This document shows positions 1-8,373 of a stretch of 64,000 nucleotides of DNA, in pieces (position 1 is the stretch's first letter; the number at the start of each line of letters is the position of its first letter). The DNA comes from Chersky-840 sp050011815. Lineage in GTDB: Bacteria; Actinomycetota; Acidimicrobiia; Acidimicrobiales; UBA8190. The notes below the pieces were generated by a model. It did not search any database, was not told the DNA's origin, and worked only from the letters and a program-made list of their open reading frames with translations. The stretch is from positions 131,609 through 195,608 of the forward strand of contig JBEKIJ010000003.1 in the NCBI GenBank assembly GCA_050011815.1, given 5' to 3'. Position numbers and translations under genes: made by a program.

Positions 1-635
1 GTTCTGCCCAGGACGTCTTCACGGTCGAGGCCGCTGGAGCGGAGGAACACCTCGTTGACGAGCACGTAGCGGCCCACCCTGTCCTTCACGAAGATGCCCG
101 CCGTGGAGTGATCGAGGATGGCCTGCAGCCATGCCTCGTTGGCTCCGAGGGCGCCCTGGGCGGCGTGGTGGGCGGTGACGTCGCGGGCCGCCCCGTAGAC
201 GAAGCCGCTCTCGGGTGCCACGCGGGCCGTCCATTCGAGCCAGCGCCAGCTGCCGTCCTTGCACCGGTACCGGGACTGGATCCCGGCGGGCTCGACGTCG
301 ACACCGGTCTGGGCGAACAGAGAGACGGCCCGGTCCATGTCGTCGGGGTGGATGAGGTCGACCAGCGGCACCCGGGCCAACTCGTGCTCGCTGTACCCGA
401 GGAGGGTGGCGGCGGCGCCGTTGTTCCAGACCAGGCCCTGCTCGAGGTCGAAGACCGCGAAGATCTCGTTCGACATCTCCAAGAAGACGGCCAGATCGTC
501 GTCGGCGAGCTCCCCGGGGACGACGGCGGGCGCGTTGATCGACGCGACGGTGCCCGCCCCCGCACCGTCCCCGTCGGCCGGCGACGAGGGTGCGCTGCTC
601 TGGCCCGCTCTTTCGGTCAACCCAGCCGTCCTCAC
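1..635 (-). CDS. PAS-domain sensory/signalling protein, 5' part only
   Basis: The reverse strand reads as two PAS modules. The first, about residues 45-160, contains NEIFAVFDLEQGLVWNN, a typical PAS beta-strand pattern, followed by a PAC-like stretch (YRCKDGSWRWLEW and YGAARDVT). The second begins at EAWLQAILDHSTAGIFVKD and is cut by the window edge, so the output domain (histidine kinase, GGDEF or other) is unknown. The start is uncertain: GTG at 635 gives VRTAGLTERAG, and GTG at 662 is also in frame. Neither has a clear ribosome binding site, and the frame stays open further upstream. PAS modules sense ligands, redox state or light; nothing here shows the signal. The roughly 200 nt between this gene and the thioesterase at 849 hold only a duplicated 18-nt G-rich unit (824-859). 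Confidence 0.7.
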   Translation of the reverse strand, partial: MRTAGLTERAGQSSAPSSPADGDGAGAGTVASINAPAVVPGELADDDLAVFLEMSNEIFAVFDLEQGLVWNNGAAATLLGYSEHELARVPLVDLIHPDDMDRAVSLFAQTGVDVEPAGIQSRYRCKDGSWRWLEWTARVAPESGFVYGAARDVTAHHAAQGALGANEAWLQAILDHSTAGIFVKDRVGRYVLVNEVFLRSSGLDREDVLGR

Positions 636-848
636 CTTGGGCCGGGCCCAGAGGCCGGCCACCCAGTTGGGTATCGGCGCGTGTCGTTGTTCTGTTGAGA
701 CGGGCACCACGCAGAGTGGCTGAGGCCGGCTGGCGCCGGCCAGGGTGACGTGAATTCCCTGTTCAGGGCCCGGTCCGGCCCTTCCGGCGGGATCCCGGGT
801 GATCACCCACCGGCGCCGTCAGGGGCGGCCTCAGTCGGGGGGGCGGCC

Positions 849-1631
849 TCAGTCGGGGGGGCGGTCAGCCTCGATGAACCCCAGGCGCCGGGCATCGGCG
901 CGGACCTGCTCCACGGCCTCGGGCGAGTCGGAGTTCTCGGTGACAAAGGCGAGGAAGCGCTGGGGGACGAGCTCGATGAAGATCCCTTCGGCCTCGGCGG
1001 TGAGGGTGTCTCCGTTGTAGATGGCGCCGTAGGTGCGGATCTTGCGTCCGTCTCTCTCCATGAAGCGGGCCTCGAGGCGCAGCGGAGTCCGCAGGGGCGT
1101 CGGTTTGCGGTACTTGATGGTGAGGGTCCCCGTCATGCCGGGGCTGCCCGCCATGATGTTCGCCGCACCCAGCATCTCGTCGAACACCATGGCGATGACC
1201 CCGCCGTGGACACAGGTGGGGGGCCCTTCGTACTGGTAGTCGAAGGTGGCGGTCCCTCGCAGCTCGCCGTCCACCGCCTCGACCACCACCGGGGGGGCGA
1301 CCGGGTTGGCGAAGCCGATGACGGGGCTCGTCGGGAAGAACTCCTGGGGGTCGCCCACCGGGTCGGGCTGGGCGCGCAACCGGCGACCCGGGCCCGCGGC
1401 CTGTTCGAGCCCGTCGGCGATCTGCTTGAGTGCCGCCGCGGCGACGTCGATGTCGGCGCCGTCGATGGGGAGACCCACCATGGCGCTCGTGATGCGTCGC
1501 AGCTGGTGGGCCAGTTCGAACCGGGCGTCTTGCACCGGGGGGTGGGGTTCCCCGGGACCGGGGAGTCCGCCTCCCGGTGAGATGCCGAAGTCCGAGACAC
1601 CCAGCTCGCCCGGGGGCTGTGGATCGGACAT
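849..1631 (-). CDS. PaaI-like hotdog-fold acyl-CoA thioesterase
   Basis: The 260-aa product carries a C-terminal hotdog domain from about residue 110. The segment PPTCVHGGVIAMVFDEMLG has the HGG turn followed by the helix with an acidic residue that is typical of PaaI/4HBT thioesterases, and LTIKYRKPTPLRTPLRLEA forms the following strands. The N-terminal 100 residues resemble those of other actinobacterial long-form members. Such enzymes hydrolyse acyl-CoA thioesters; the substrate cannot be read from sequence. The ATG at 1631 overlaps the TGA of the upstream enoyl-CoA hydratase by one base (TGATG), so the two genes are almost certainly co-translated, and a role in the same acyl-CoA pathway is likely. 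A second protein of the same architecture is encoded at 5272. Confidence 0.85.
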   Translation of the reverse strand: MSDPQPPGELGVSDFGISPGGGLPGPGEPHPPVQDARFELAHQLRRITSAMVGLPIDGADIDVAAAALKQIADGLEQAAGPGRRLRAQPDPVGDPQEFFPTSPVIGFANPVAPPVVVEAVDGELRGTATFDYQYEGPPTCVHGGVIAMVFDEMLGAANIMAGSPGMTGTLTIKYRKPTPLRTPLRLEARFMERDGRKIRTYGAIYNGDTLTAEAEGIFIELVPQRFLAFVTENSDSPEAVEQVRADARRLGFIEADRPPD

Positions 1632-2431
1632 CAGCGGCGCTTGTACTGCGGGGTGCGCTTCTCGGCGAACGCCTTCTGGCCCTCTTTGGCATCTTCGGTG
1701 ACGAAGATGGGCCAGCCGATCTCGAGCTCGATCTTGAGCGCCTCGACCTCGGGGACCGATTCGGTCTCGCGCACCGACCGCTTGATGGCTTCGACGGCCA
1801 AGGGCCCGTTGCCGCAGATCACCGCGGCAATCGCCAACGCCTCGTCCAGCGCCGTGCCGTCGGGGACCACGCGACCGATGAGCCCGATCTCCTTCGCCTC
1901 CTGCGCGCTGACCTCGCGCGCCGTGAGGAGAAGGTCCATGGCGACGGTGAAGGGGATCTGTCGCCGCAGCCGCACCGTCGACCCGCCCAGGGGGAACAGA
2001 CCGCGGCGGGCCTCGAAGACGCCGAACTTCGCGCTCTCTCCTGCAACGCGGATGTCGGTGGCCTGGAGGATCTCGGTCCCGCCGGCCACCGCCCACCCCT
2101 CGACCGCGGCGATGAGGGGCTTGCGCAGCTGGTAGTGACGAAGCAACGCCTTCCAGTGCAGATCGGGGTCGGCCTCCTGGCGGTGGCGGTAGGCCTCGGC
2201 CTCGGGTGCCCCCATCGCCTTGAGGTCCATCCCCGAGCAGAAGGTCCCGCCCGCCCCGGTCAGCACCGCGCAGCGGATGTCGTCGTTGGAATCGATCTCC
2301 TCCCAGGCGTCGGCCATGCCCACGAGCATGGGGAGGCTCAGGGCGTTCTTGGCCTCGGGCCGGTTCATGGTGACCACGGCGGTGGCGCCGTGTCGCTCGA
2401 AGGTCAGATTCTCGGTGCCGGGACTGGGCAT
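1631..2431 (-). CDS. Enoyl-CoA hydratase/isomerase (crotonase family)
   Basis: The 266-aa protein has the normal single-domain crotonase length. It starts MPSPGTENLTFERHG, and TMNRPEAKNALSLPML is the canonical CoA-binding start of the fold. GGTFCSGMDLKAM (about residues 63-75) forms the first oxyanion-hole strand and GWAVAGGTEILQATD the second. FGVFEARRGLFPLGGS occupies the region that carries the catalytic acids in hydratases. It would hydrate or isomerise an enoyl-CoA in fatty-acid or steroid-type beta-oxidation; the subfamily is not determined. The start is supported by GAGGAG about 7 nt upstream. It overlaps the thioesterase gene by one base. A FadA5-like thiolase lies 6 kb away and may belong to the same type of metabolism, but the genes are not adjacent. 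Confidence 0.9.
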   Translation of the reverse strand: MPSPGTENLTFERHGATAVVTMNRPEAKNALSLPMLVGMADAWEEIDSNDDIRCAVLTGAGGTFCSGMDLKAMGAPEAEAYRHRQEADPDLHWKALLRHYQLRKPLIAAVEGWAVAGGTEILQATDIRVAGESAKFGVFEARRGLFPLGGSTVRLRRQIPFTVAMDLLLTAREVSAQEAKEIGLIGRVVPDGTALDEALAIAAVICGNGPLAVEAIKRSVRETESVPEVEALKIELEIGWPIFVTEDAKEGQKAFAEKRTPQYKRR

Positions 2432-2621
2432 GGGTCTCCTCACAGGTCGGTCCGCCGCCTGGGCTGGAGGGGTGCCTCGTGGTGCAGGCTCCTCCCCCGC
2501 CGGCCACGGGACGCTCCGACAATAGAACGGATTCCAGTTCCGACGGCAGCCGACGGCCCGGGCCAGGTGTGACGCGACGTCAGGTGACTCCGGGGGGGCC
2601 CGGGACGGAGGCCCGGATCGA

Positions 2622-4703
2622 CTACCGCTCACGCAGCAGCTGTCCCGGTCGGGACCGGGACGCGGCCAGCGCCGGCGCGATGGCGAGGAGGTTGGCGGCC
2701 ACGAGGACGCCCACCACGAGCCCCACGACGAGCCAGACCGGCACCACCGCCACGGGCACGACGCCGAGGTTCGACGCGAACACCTTCCACACCGCTTCAC
2801 CTACCGCTAGCCCCACCGGCACGCCGACGACGATCCCGACGAGCGCCAACGCCGTCGCCTGCCAGGCGACCGCCGAGGCCACCTGACGATTCACGAACCC
2901 GAGTACCTTCAGCAACCCGACCTCCCGTCGCCGGCGCGCCACGCTGACGACGAGCAAGTGCAACAGCGTCGCGGCACCGAACAACGCCAGCATCACGCCG
3001 AAGATCAACGGGAAGTTGACGGCGTCGCCGAAGTTGACCAGAGAGGTCGGTGTGATCGGGAGTGTGGTGAGGGCCGGGTAGGTGTTGGCGTAGTGCCTCA
3101 CCGCGGCCTTCCCCCGGGGGCCGGGCACCACGCTGGCCAAGATCCCCCCGTTGCCGGTCTCCTCCACCGCCTGTCGACATCGCGCCTGCGTCGGCCCGGA
3201 GGGACAGACGGCGTCGGTATACCCCGAGATCGTGAATTCCGCCCCACTGCCGAGGCCGGAGGTCCCGCTCAAGACCGGGAACGACACCTGGGAGACGACC
3301 CGGAAGGCACCGGTCCGCTTGCCACCCGAAGGTGTCGTCACGGTGATGGGCACGACCGAGCCCACGTAGGCGCCGACCTGGCGCATCGTCGACGCACCCA
3401 GGGCTACCTGGCCGTCGCCGTCGGGCAGGTGACCGGTCACGGTGGACAACAGCGGCGTGCCGCGGATCGCCGTGGCCGCCACCGCCCCCACCGTCACGTT
3501 CTTGATCGAGATCTCGGTCCCCAAACCTCGCGTGATCCTGGTCACCGCCGGATCGTGCACCAGGCTCCTGTACACGCCCGGGTCGGGCTGGCCGTTGACC
3601 AAGTTGAAGTTGAGTTGGAACGGATCCCCGTAAAGGTTCGGCGACGCGGTGAGGTGCGAAAGGCTGGCGCCGAAGACCGCGGTGCCGCACGACGCCATCA
3701 CCGCCAGTGCCATGCCAAGGAGCGCAGTGCCGACCGGGACCGTGCCCCGCCCCCACCCTCTCTGCAGGGCATGGCGCACGCCGATCACCGCACTCGGGGG
3801 TGCACCGACGGCGGCCAGTTGCGCGACGATCGCCGAGGGGTGAGGTGTACGGGGCTCGACACCGGCATCGAGTGTGGTGGCGGCGCGCAGTGCAGGCCAG
3901 ATGCCCAACGCGAGAACGACCGCGACGATGGCGAGCACGCCCAGGAGAAGGACGAGTGCGTCGAAGTCCACCCCCGTCGAAGTCTCGGCCAGGCGCGCCT
4001 CACCGACCGGTGCGATCGGAGACAACACGGTGGCGAGCACCACGGCGCCGACGGCCCCGACGATCCCCAGGACGAGGTTCCGAACCATGGCCAGCGTCAC
4101 CATTTGGCGCTGTTCCAACCCCAGGGTGGCGAAGGTGCGGTAGTCCTCGCTCTCCACGATGCTCTGGCGGGCCAACGCCTGGCCGATGACAAGGAGCCCG
4201 ACCAGCGCAGCCAGGACCGCCAATACCCACCACCCGATGGCTTGAGGATGGATCGAAGACTCGATCGATGCGTTTTGTTGCTGGAAACCTTGGAAACCTT
4301 CCAACCCGTCCGCGCTCAACGCATTGACATCAGCGTTCAATCGAGGAAGGTCGGCCGGGCCGTGACGGAGGTGTAAGAGGTAGGTGCTGAAATTCCCGGT
4401 GCGCGACGCTACGGTACGGGCGAAGGCCGGGGTGGCGTACAAGCCGTAGGAGGGACTCTGTCCCGAGGGGAATTCGCCTTCGCTGATCTCGAACCCCACC
4501 ACGTGAAAGGAAACCGTCGGGCCCGCCGGTTTCGGGAGTGCCCCGGCGGCACTGACGACCGACTCGAACTGTGACGGTGCGTAGAAGGGGACGGTGATCA
4601 CCGTTCCGATGCGGACGTGATAGTCCTGCTGGAGCGTCACCGACGCCAACGCTTGGTCCGAAGACGAAGGGTCAGGCCAATGGCCCGAAACAAGCTTCGA
4701 AAA
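2622..4703 (-). CDS. FtsX/MacB-like ABC permease, C-terminal part (frame-broken)
   Basis: This frame encodes most of a long FtsX-family permease. It begins within KLVSGHWPDPSSSDQALAS, part of the MacB-type periplasmic domain. Next comes a transmembrane block near WWVLAVLAALVGLLVIGQALA, a second permease half with a further periplasmic domain, and a final set of membrane helices (FGVMLALFGAATLLHLLVVSVARRRREVGLLKVLG, then a last helix pair near the C terminus LLRER). No start codon fits the beginning: the natural N terminus lies in a different frame at 4672-5046. The two frames join if one base is restored in the A4 run at 4700-4703. Either this is a pseudogene or the assembly has a homopolymer error. 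No ABC ATPase gene is adjacent, which is unusual because these permeases need one. Confidence 0.75.
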   Translation of the reverse strand, partial: FSKLVSGHWPDPSSSDQALASVTLQQDYHVRIGTVITVPFYAPSQFESVVSAAGALPKPAGPTVSFHVVGFEISEGEFPSGQSPSYGLYATPAFARTVASRTGNFSTYLLHLRHGPADLPRLNADVNALSADGLEGFQGFQQQNASIESSIHPQAIGWWVLAVLAALVGLLVIGQALARQSIVESEDYRTFATLGLEQRQMVTLAMVRNLVLGIVGAVGAVVLATVLSPIAPVGEARLAETSTGVDFDALVLLLGVLAIVAVVLALGIWPALRAATTLDAGVEPRTPHPSAIVAQLAAVGAPPSAVIGVRHALQRGWGRGTVPVGTALLGMALAVMASCGTAVFGASLSHLTASPNLYGDPFQLNFNLVNGQPDPGVYRSLVHDPAVTRITRGLGTEISIKNVTVGAVAATAIRGTPLLSTVTGHLPDGDGQVALGASTMRQVGAYVGSVVPITVTTPSGGKRTGAFRVVSQVSFPVLSGTSGLGSGAEFTISGYTDAVCPSGPTQARCRQAVEETGNGGILASVVPGPRGKAAVRHYANTYPALTTLPITPTSLVNFGDAVNFPLIFGVMLALFGAATLLHLLVVSVARRRREVGLLKVLGFVNRQVASAVAWQATALALVGIVVGVPVGLAVGEAVWKVFASNLGVVPVAVVPVWLVVGLVVGVLVAANLLAIAPALAASRSRPGQLLRER

Positions 4704-5046
4704 CACCGCCCGTGCCTGCAGCGGGCACCGCCACCACGCCGAGATCGGCCGCACTTGGGAAGTGGCCGCACGAGCATGTCGCTTGACCGTTCGCTGGGGC
4801 CAGAATCCGGACGGCGGATGCCACCTCAGGCAACGTGGCGAGCTTCGGAACCGGTTGGCTCGCGTACCCCACGGCGTCGATACCGTGGACGGCCAGAAAT
4901 CCGGGGAAGGCCGAGTCCGTACGACGGCCGGCATCCGTGGCAGCCAGGACGAACCCTCCGACGAGGCTCACGAGCAGGGCTACGGCCAGCCAGGATCGCC
5001 ACCGGCGTCGCAACTCGGCGCGAAAGACCAGCCTGACAGCCTCCAA
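4672..5046 (-). CDS. FtsX/MacB-like ABC permease, N-terminal part (frame-broken)
   Basis: This frame supplies the missing N terminus of the permease encoded at 2622-4703. LVFRAELRRRWRSWLAVALL is the cytoplasmic Arg-rich start followed by the first membrane helix, and a periplasmic stretch continues to AGTGGVF before the frame ends at a TGA at 4672-4674. The start is taken as TTG at 5046 because a perfect AGGAGG lies about 6 nt upstream on the reverse strand; no ATG or GTG is better placed. On its own the fragment is 124 aa with one membrane helix and would not transport anything. The upstream 225 nt contain two palindromes, GTGCTAGCAC at 5118-5127 and CTCACCGGTGAG at 5199-5210, in the divergent spacer shared with the thioesterase gene. 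Confidence 0.65.
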   Translation of the reverse strand: MEAVRLVFRAELRRRWRSWLAVALLVSLVGGFVLAATDAGRRTDSAFPGFLAVHGIDAVGYASQPVPKLATLPEVASAVRILAPANGQATCSCGHFPSAADLGVVAVPAAGTGGVFEACFGPLA

Positions 5047-5271
5047 GGGACCTCCTCGGTGCCAGTGTCGCCCATCCGGAGGTGACGACCAAGGTGGCCA
5101 GCCGGTATCAGGGTCTCGTGCTAGCACCCGTCAGATCCGACCCGACCCGATGTGGTGGCTCTCGGGGCCACAAGGTAGACAGTCCAGGCTCGACCGACCT
5201 CACCGGTGAGCGCGGTGGGTCACGTGTCGACGACAAGAAGACAGAAGAAAACAGAAGAAGACAGAAGGAGC

Positions 5272-5991
5272 ATGGTGGGCAACGACATCCCGGGGAGCTT
5301 CCACCCCGACATCGCCGGGCGCGAGCGACCCCTGGTGGACCTGGCCGACACCGTCCGGGGTCTCATCGACCTGGTCGTGACCAACACCGCTCCCCCCGAC
5401 GTCCTCGACGACGTGGTGGCACAACTCCGGAGGACCGCCGCGGTGCTGGCCGCTCATGTCCCGGCCGAGCCCGTCCCCCGTTTCGTCGAGCCGCCCGAGG
5501 GCCCCGCCACCGAGACCCCGGGCGCGTCGATGGACCGGTCCATGCCCTATGACCCCGTCGTCGGCCGGTTCAACCCGATCGCGCTCCCGGTCAAGATCTC
5601 CTTCGAGCCCCCGCTCGCCATCGGGACGGCGGTGTTCACGACGCCCTACGAAGGAGGCCCGGGCTGGGTCCACGGCGCCGCGCTCGCCGCCACCTTCGAC
5701 ATCATCCTCACCGCCGCCAACCATCTGAGCGGCGCGGCGGGCCCGACGGTGTGGCTCACCATCCGGTTCCGCCGCCCCACACTCGTCGGCGTCGAGGCGC
5801 GCTTCGAGGCCGAGGTCGTGGCCAACGACGGGCGACGGGTCACGAGCAAGGGCCGCCTCGTCCAGGACGGCGTGGTCTGCGTCGAGGCCGAGGGCGAATT
5901 CGCCGTCCTCGATCCGAAGCGCATCGGCAAGGCCGCCCATCGAAGGCTGCAGTCCCGGCCCGAGGGCACCGCCGGCCGAACCGAGGTGTAG
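5272..5991 (+). CDS. PaaI-like hotdog-fold thioesterase (second copy)
   Basis: The 239-aa product has the same layout as the protein at 849-1631: a helical N-terminal 100 residues, then a hotdog domain. GGPGWVHGAALAATFDIILTAAN is the HGx turn and long helix, and WLTIRFRRPTLVGVEARFEAEV gives the beta strands. It is probably an acyl-CoA thioesterase of unknown specificity. The usual glycine after the His motif is partly replaced (HGAAL instead of HGGVI), so activity may differ. The start is ATG at 5272, preceded by AGAAGGAG. The leader just upstream (5236-5270) is a purine-rich imperfect repeat of AGAAGACAGAAG. It is transcribed divergently from the broken permease. Confidence 0.8.
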   Translation: MVGNDIPGSFHPDIAGRERPLVDLADTVRGLIDLVVTNTAPPDVLDDVVAQLRRTAAVLAAHVPAEPVPRFVEPPEGPATETPGASMDRSMPYDPVVGRFNPIALPVKISFEPPLAIGTAVFTTPYEGGPGWVHGAALAATFDIILTAANHLSGAAGPTVWLTIRFRRPTLVGVEARFEAEVVANDGRRVTSKGRLVQDGVVCVEAEGEFAVLDPKRIGKAAHRRLQSRPEGTAGRTEV

Positions 5992-6017
5992 TTCACCGAG
6001 ACGCGGCCCGGCGAGGG

Positions 6018-8315
6018 TCAGATGAGCGGCGGCGCGGCGATGCCCACCATGGGCCTGACCAACCGGGCCCCTCCCTCGGAACCCTCGAACGGGGCATCAC
6101 CGAAGGCGAAGATCCCACCGTCGGATGCCACCAACCAGTACCCCTGGCCCGTCGAGGTCGGCGTCATCCCCACCACCGGCTTGGCGAGCCGCTGGCCGCC
6201 CATCGACCCGAAGAAGCCGGCGCCGCCGAAGCTGAACATGCCACCGTCGGAGGCCACCAACCAGTACCCGCCGCCCGGCGCGCCGGCCATGGCCACCACG
6301 GGTTGGTCGAGATGTCGGTCTCCCATCGACCCCTGGAACCGCGCATCACCGAAGGCGAACACCCCACCATCGGATGCCACCAACCAGTACCCGCCGCCGT
6401 CGACGGTGGCGGCCATGCCGACGACGGGCCGAGTGAGGGCCTTGCCTCCCATGGAGCCGAAATAGCGGGCGCCACCGAAGGCGAACACCCCACCGTCCGA
6501 CGCCACGGTCCAGTACCCGTCCCCGTTGGGTGCGGCGGCCAATCCGACCATGGGCTTCACCAACGCCCGACCGCCCATCGACCCGAAATAGCCGGCATCA
6601 CCGAAGGCGAACACCCCACCGTCCGACGCCACCAACCAGTACCCGCCGCCGTCCGACGTGGCGGTGATGCCGACCACCGGGGCCACGAGGTGCTTGGCGC
6701 CCATCGAGCCCGCGAACCCCGCGCCGCCGAAGCTGAACACCCCGCCGTCGGAGGCGGTGGTCCAGTACCCCGAACGCGGCGGTGGGGCCGGCGGTGCGGG
6801 GGGAAGGCCGGCCGGACCGGCAAAAGCATGGACCTGATCCGACGACGGCGCCAGCAACAGCCCGTCGGCCACGGTCGGCGTGGGGAAATGGTTGGACTCC
6901 GACCCGAGCGCAAAGTTCTGCACCATGTTCCCGGTGGCGGGGTCGAGCCCATAGAGCGTGGTGCCCCCGATCACCCACACGAACCCCCCCGCCGCGATGG
7001 GGGGACCGCCGGCCCCGGTGTTGGTGTGCCACAGGACGGAGGCGCTGTTGGGCGCGGCCGTGCTCACCGCCACGACGCCGGACTGACAGGGCTCGTACAC
7101 CGTCGAGCCCGAGACCGCGGTGCCTCCGTCGACGTCACCGCTGCAGAAGGAGCCGATGCTCTGGAGCTGCCCACCGACACCGCCCAGGTTCGACCCCGAG
7201 AGCAGGTAGCCGATATGCGACTTGCCCGCCGCGAAGACGAGCCCGTTGGCCGACACCAGGGCCGGCGAGGTGGAGAAGTCGAAGTCACTGGCGTTGTCGC
7301 TGTACCAGGTGGTCGGCGCGAAGAACTGGACCACGTGCATCGTCGGGGACAACTCGATGACGCCGTCACTGTCGTCGTAGGCGTCGCCGGAGGACTCGAA
7401 GGCGCTGTTTCCCGTCGTGAACCAGATGTTCCCCTGCCCGTCGACGACGGGTGCGGCCCCACCCATCCACACCGCGCCCTGGCTGTCGCCGGGGGCCGAC
7501 GCCACCTCGAAGGACTGCTGGGCCCCTCCGCCTTCCGGGATGGAGATGACCCAACCGTGGTAGTTCCCGCAATCTCCGTCGTTGCCCCCGAACCCGGCGA
7601 CGACGTTGCCGTCGTCGAGCGCCAACCCCGTCCGTTGGAGCTCGGCCAACTGGTCCGAGCCCGACAGCACGATGGGCTGGTGCAAGAGGACCGCTCCGGT
7701 GTAGAGGTCGAGGCCCACCAGGAAGTGCTGGGCACTGGACCCGGCGGCCTCGTCGGTGACGGCGAAGACCTCGCCGCGCGCGGCGTCGATCACGGGCGTC
7801 CCCGTGATCCCCACCGTCGGCGAGATGTCGCCACAGGGGAGGTTCCCCGAGGGGACGGCGGCGCCGACATGCGTCGACCACAACACCGCCCCGGTATTGG
7901 CCGCCAACTCGGCCACGGAGTCGTTCTCGGTGGCCACGACGACCCGGCCTGCCTCGACGAGGGGCTCGCCGTAGATCTCCCCGTCCAATGCCGCCGACGT
8001 CCACGCCGGCGAGGCGGGGCTCAGGTCTGTACTGGTGGGATCGGCACCCGACCCCGAGGCGTCATGGTGATAGACGGGCCAACTCGTGCCGAACACGGTG
8101 TGGCTCGCCGCGCTGTGGCTTACCGCGGCAGCCGCAGGCGCGGCCGTGGGGACGGTGGCGACGGTGGTCCCGACCACCACCAGGGCCGCGACGAGCACAG
8201 CCACGAGCGCACCGATCGGGACAGACAGTCGGCGCCACCACCGCGACGGGTCGGTGTCGTTCGACGGCGGACGAGAAAGACGAGAAGGACGAGAAAGAGG
8301 GGTCATCCCCCCCAT
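6018..8315 (-). CDS. Secreted PQQ-type beta-propeller protein with six C-terminal GYWLVASDGG repeats
   Basis: The 765-aa protein has an Arg-rich N terminus, a hydrophobic segment (LSVPIGALVAVLVAALVVVG) that acts as signal peptide or anchor, and then a beta-propeller of PQQ/WD type with blades such as GEPLVEAGRVVVATENDSVAEL and SAFESSGDAYDDSDGVIELS. After a Pro-rich hinge (GLPPAPPAPPPRSG) come six repeats of about 42 aa, each with G-Y-W-x-x-A-S-D-G-G-x-F-x-F-G and G-S-M-G. Such repeats are known from secreted actinobacterial proteins and are thought to form small propeller-like surface modules; their function is unknown. No catalytic residues can be assigned, so binding or adhesion is more likely than enzymatic activity. 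The start is ATG at 8315, with ATG at 8306 as an alternative. Confidence 0.8.
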   Translation of the reverse strand: MGGMTPLSRPSRLSRPPSNDTDPSRWWRRLSVPIGALVAVLVAALVVVGTTVATVPTAAPAAAAVSHSAASHTVFGTSWPVYHHDASGSGADPTSTDLSPASPAWTSAALDGEIYGEPLVEAGRVVVATENDSVAELAANTGAVLWSTHVGAAVPSGNLPCGDISPTVGITGTPVIDAARGEVFAVTDEAAGSSAQHFLVGLDLYTGAVLLHQPIVLSGSDQLAELQRTGLALDDGNVVAGFGGNDGDCGNYHGWVISIPEGGGAQQSFEVASAPGDSQGAVWMGGAAPVVDGQGNIWFTTGNSAFESSGDAYDDSDGVIELSPTMHVVQFFAPTTWYSDNASDFDFSTSPALVSANGLVFAAGKSHIGYLLSGSNLGGVGGQLQSIGSFCSGDVDGGTAVSGSTVYEPCQSGVVAVSTAAPNSASVLWHTNTGAGGPPIAAGGFVWVIGGTTLYGLDPATGNMVQNFALGSESNHFPTPTVADGLLLAPSSDQVHAFAGPAGLPPAPPAPPPRSGYWTTASDGGVFSFGGAGFAGSMGAKHLVAPVVGITATSDGGGYWLVASDGGVFAFGDAGYFGSMGGRALVKPMVGLAAAPNGDGYWTVASDGGVFAFGGARYFGSMGGKALTRPVVGMAATVDGGGYWLVASDGGVFAFGDARFQGSMGDRHLDQPVVAMAGAPGGGYWLVASDGGMFSFGGAGFFGSMGGQRLAKPVVGMTPTSTGQGYWLVASDGGIFAFGDAPFEGSEGGARLVRPMVGIAAPPLI
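6021..6778 (-). repeat. Six tandem coding repeats of about 126 nt (GYW..ASDGG..FG units)
   Basis: These are the 3' repeats of the beta-propeller gene. Each unit encodes about 42 residues with the core GYW-LVASDGGVFAFG followed by GSMGG and a P-V-V-G-M segment. The units differ at the protein level in a few positions and at the DNA level more often, so the array is not a very recent expansion. Confidence 0.85.
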
Positions 8316-8373
8316 CCTGGTCGCCGCCACAGGGCCGTGCACGAGGCTGTGCACAACCCTCCGACAACCCAGG

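Noticed and set aside
5118..5210. Palindromes GTGCTAGCAC and CTCACCGGTGAG as operators
   Set aside because: Both are perfect but short, occur in GC-rich DNA and match no regulator consensus I know; not strong enough to list as separate sites.
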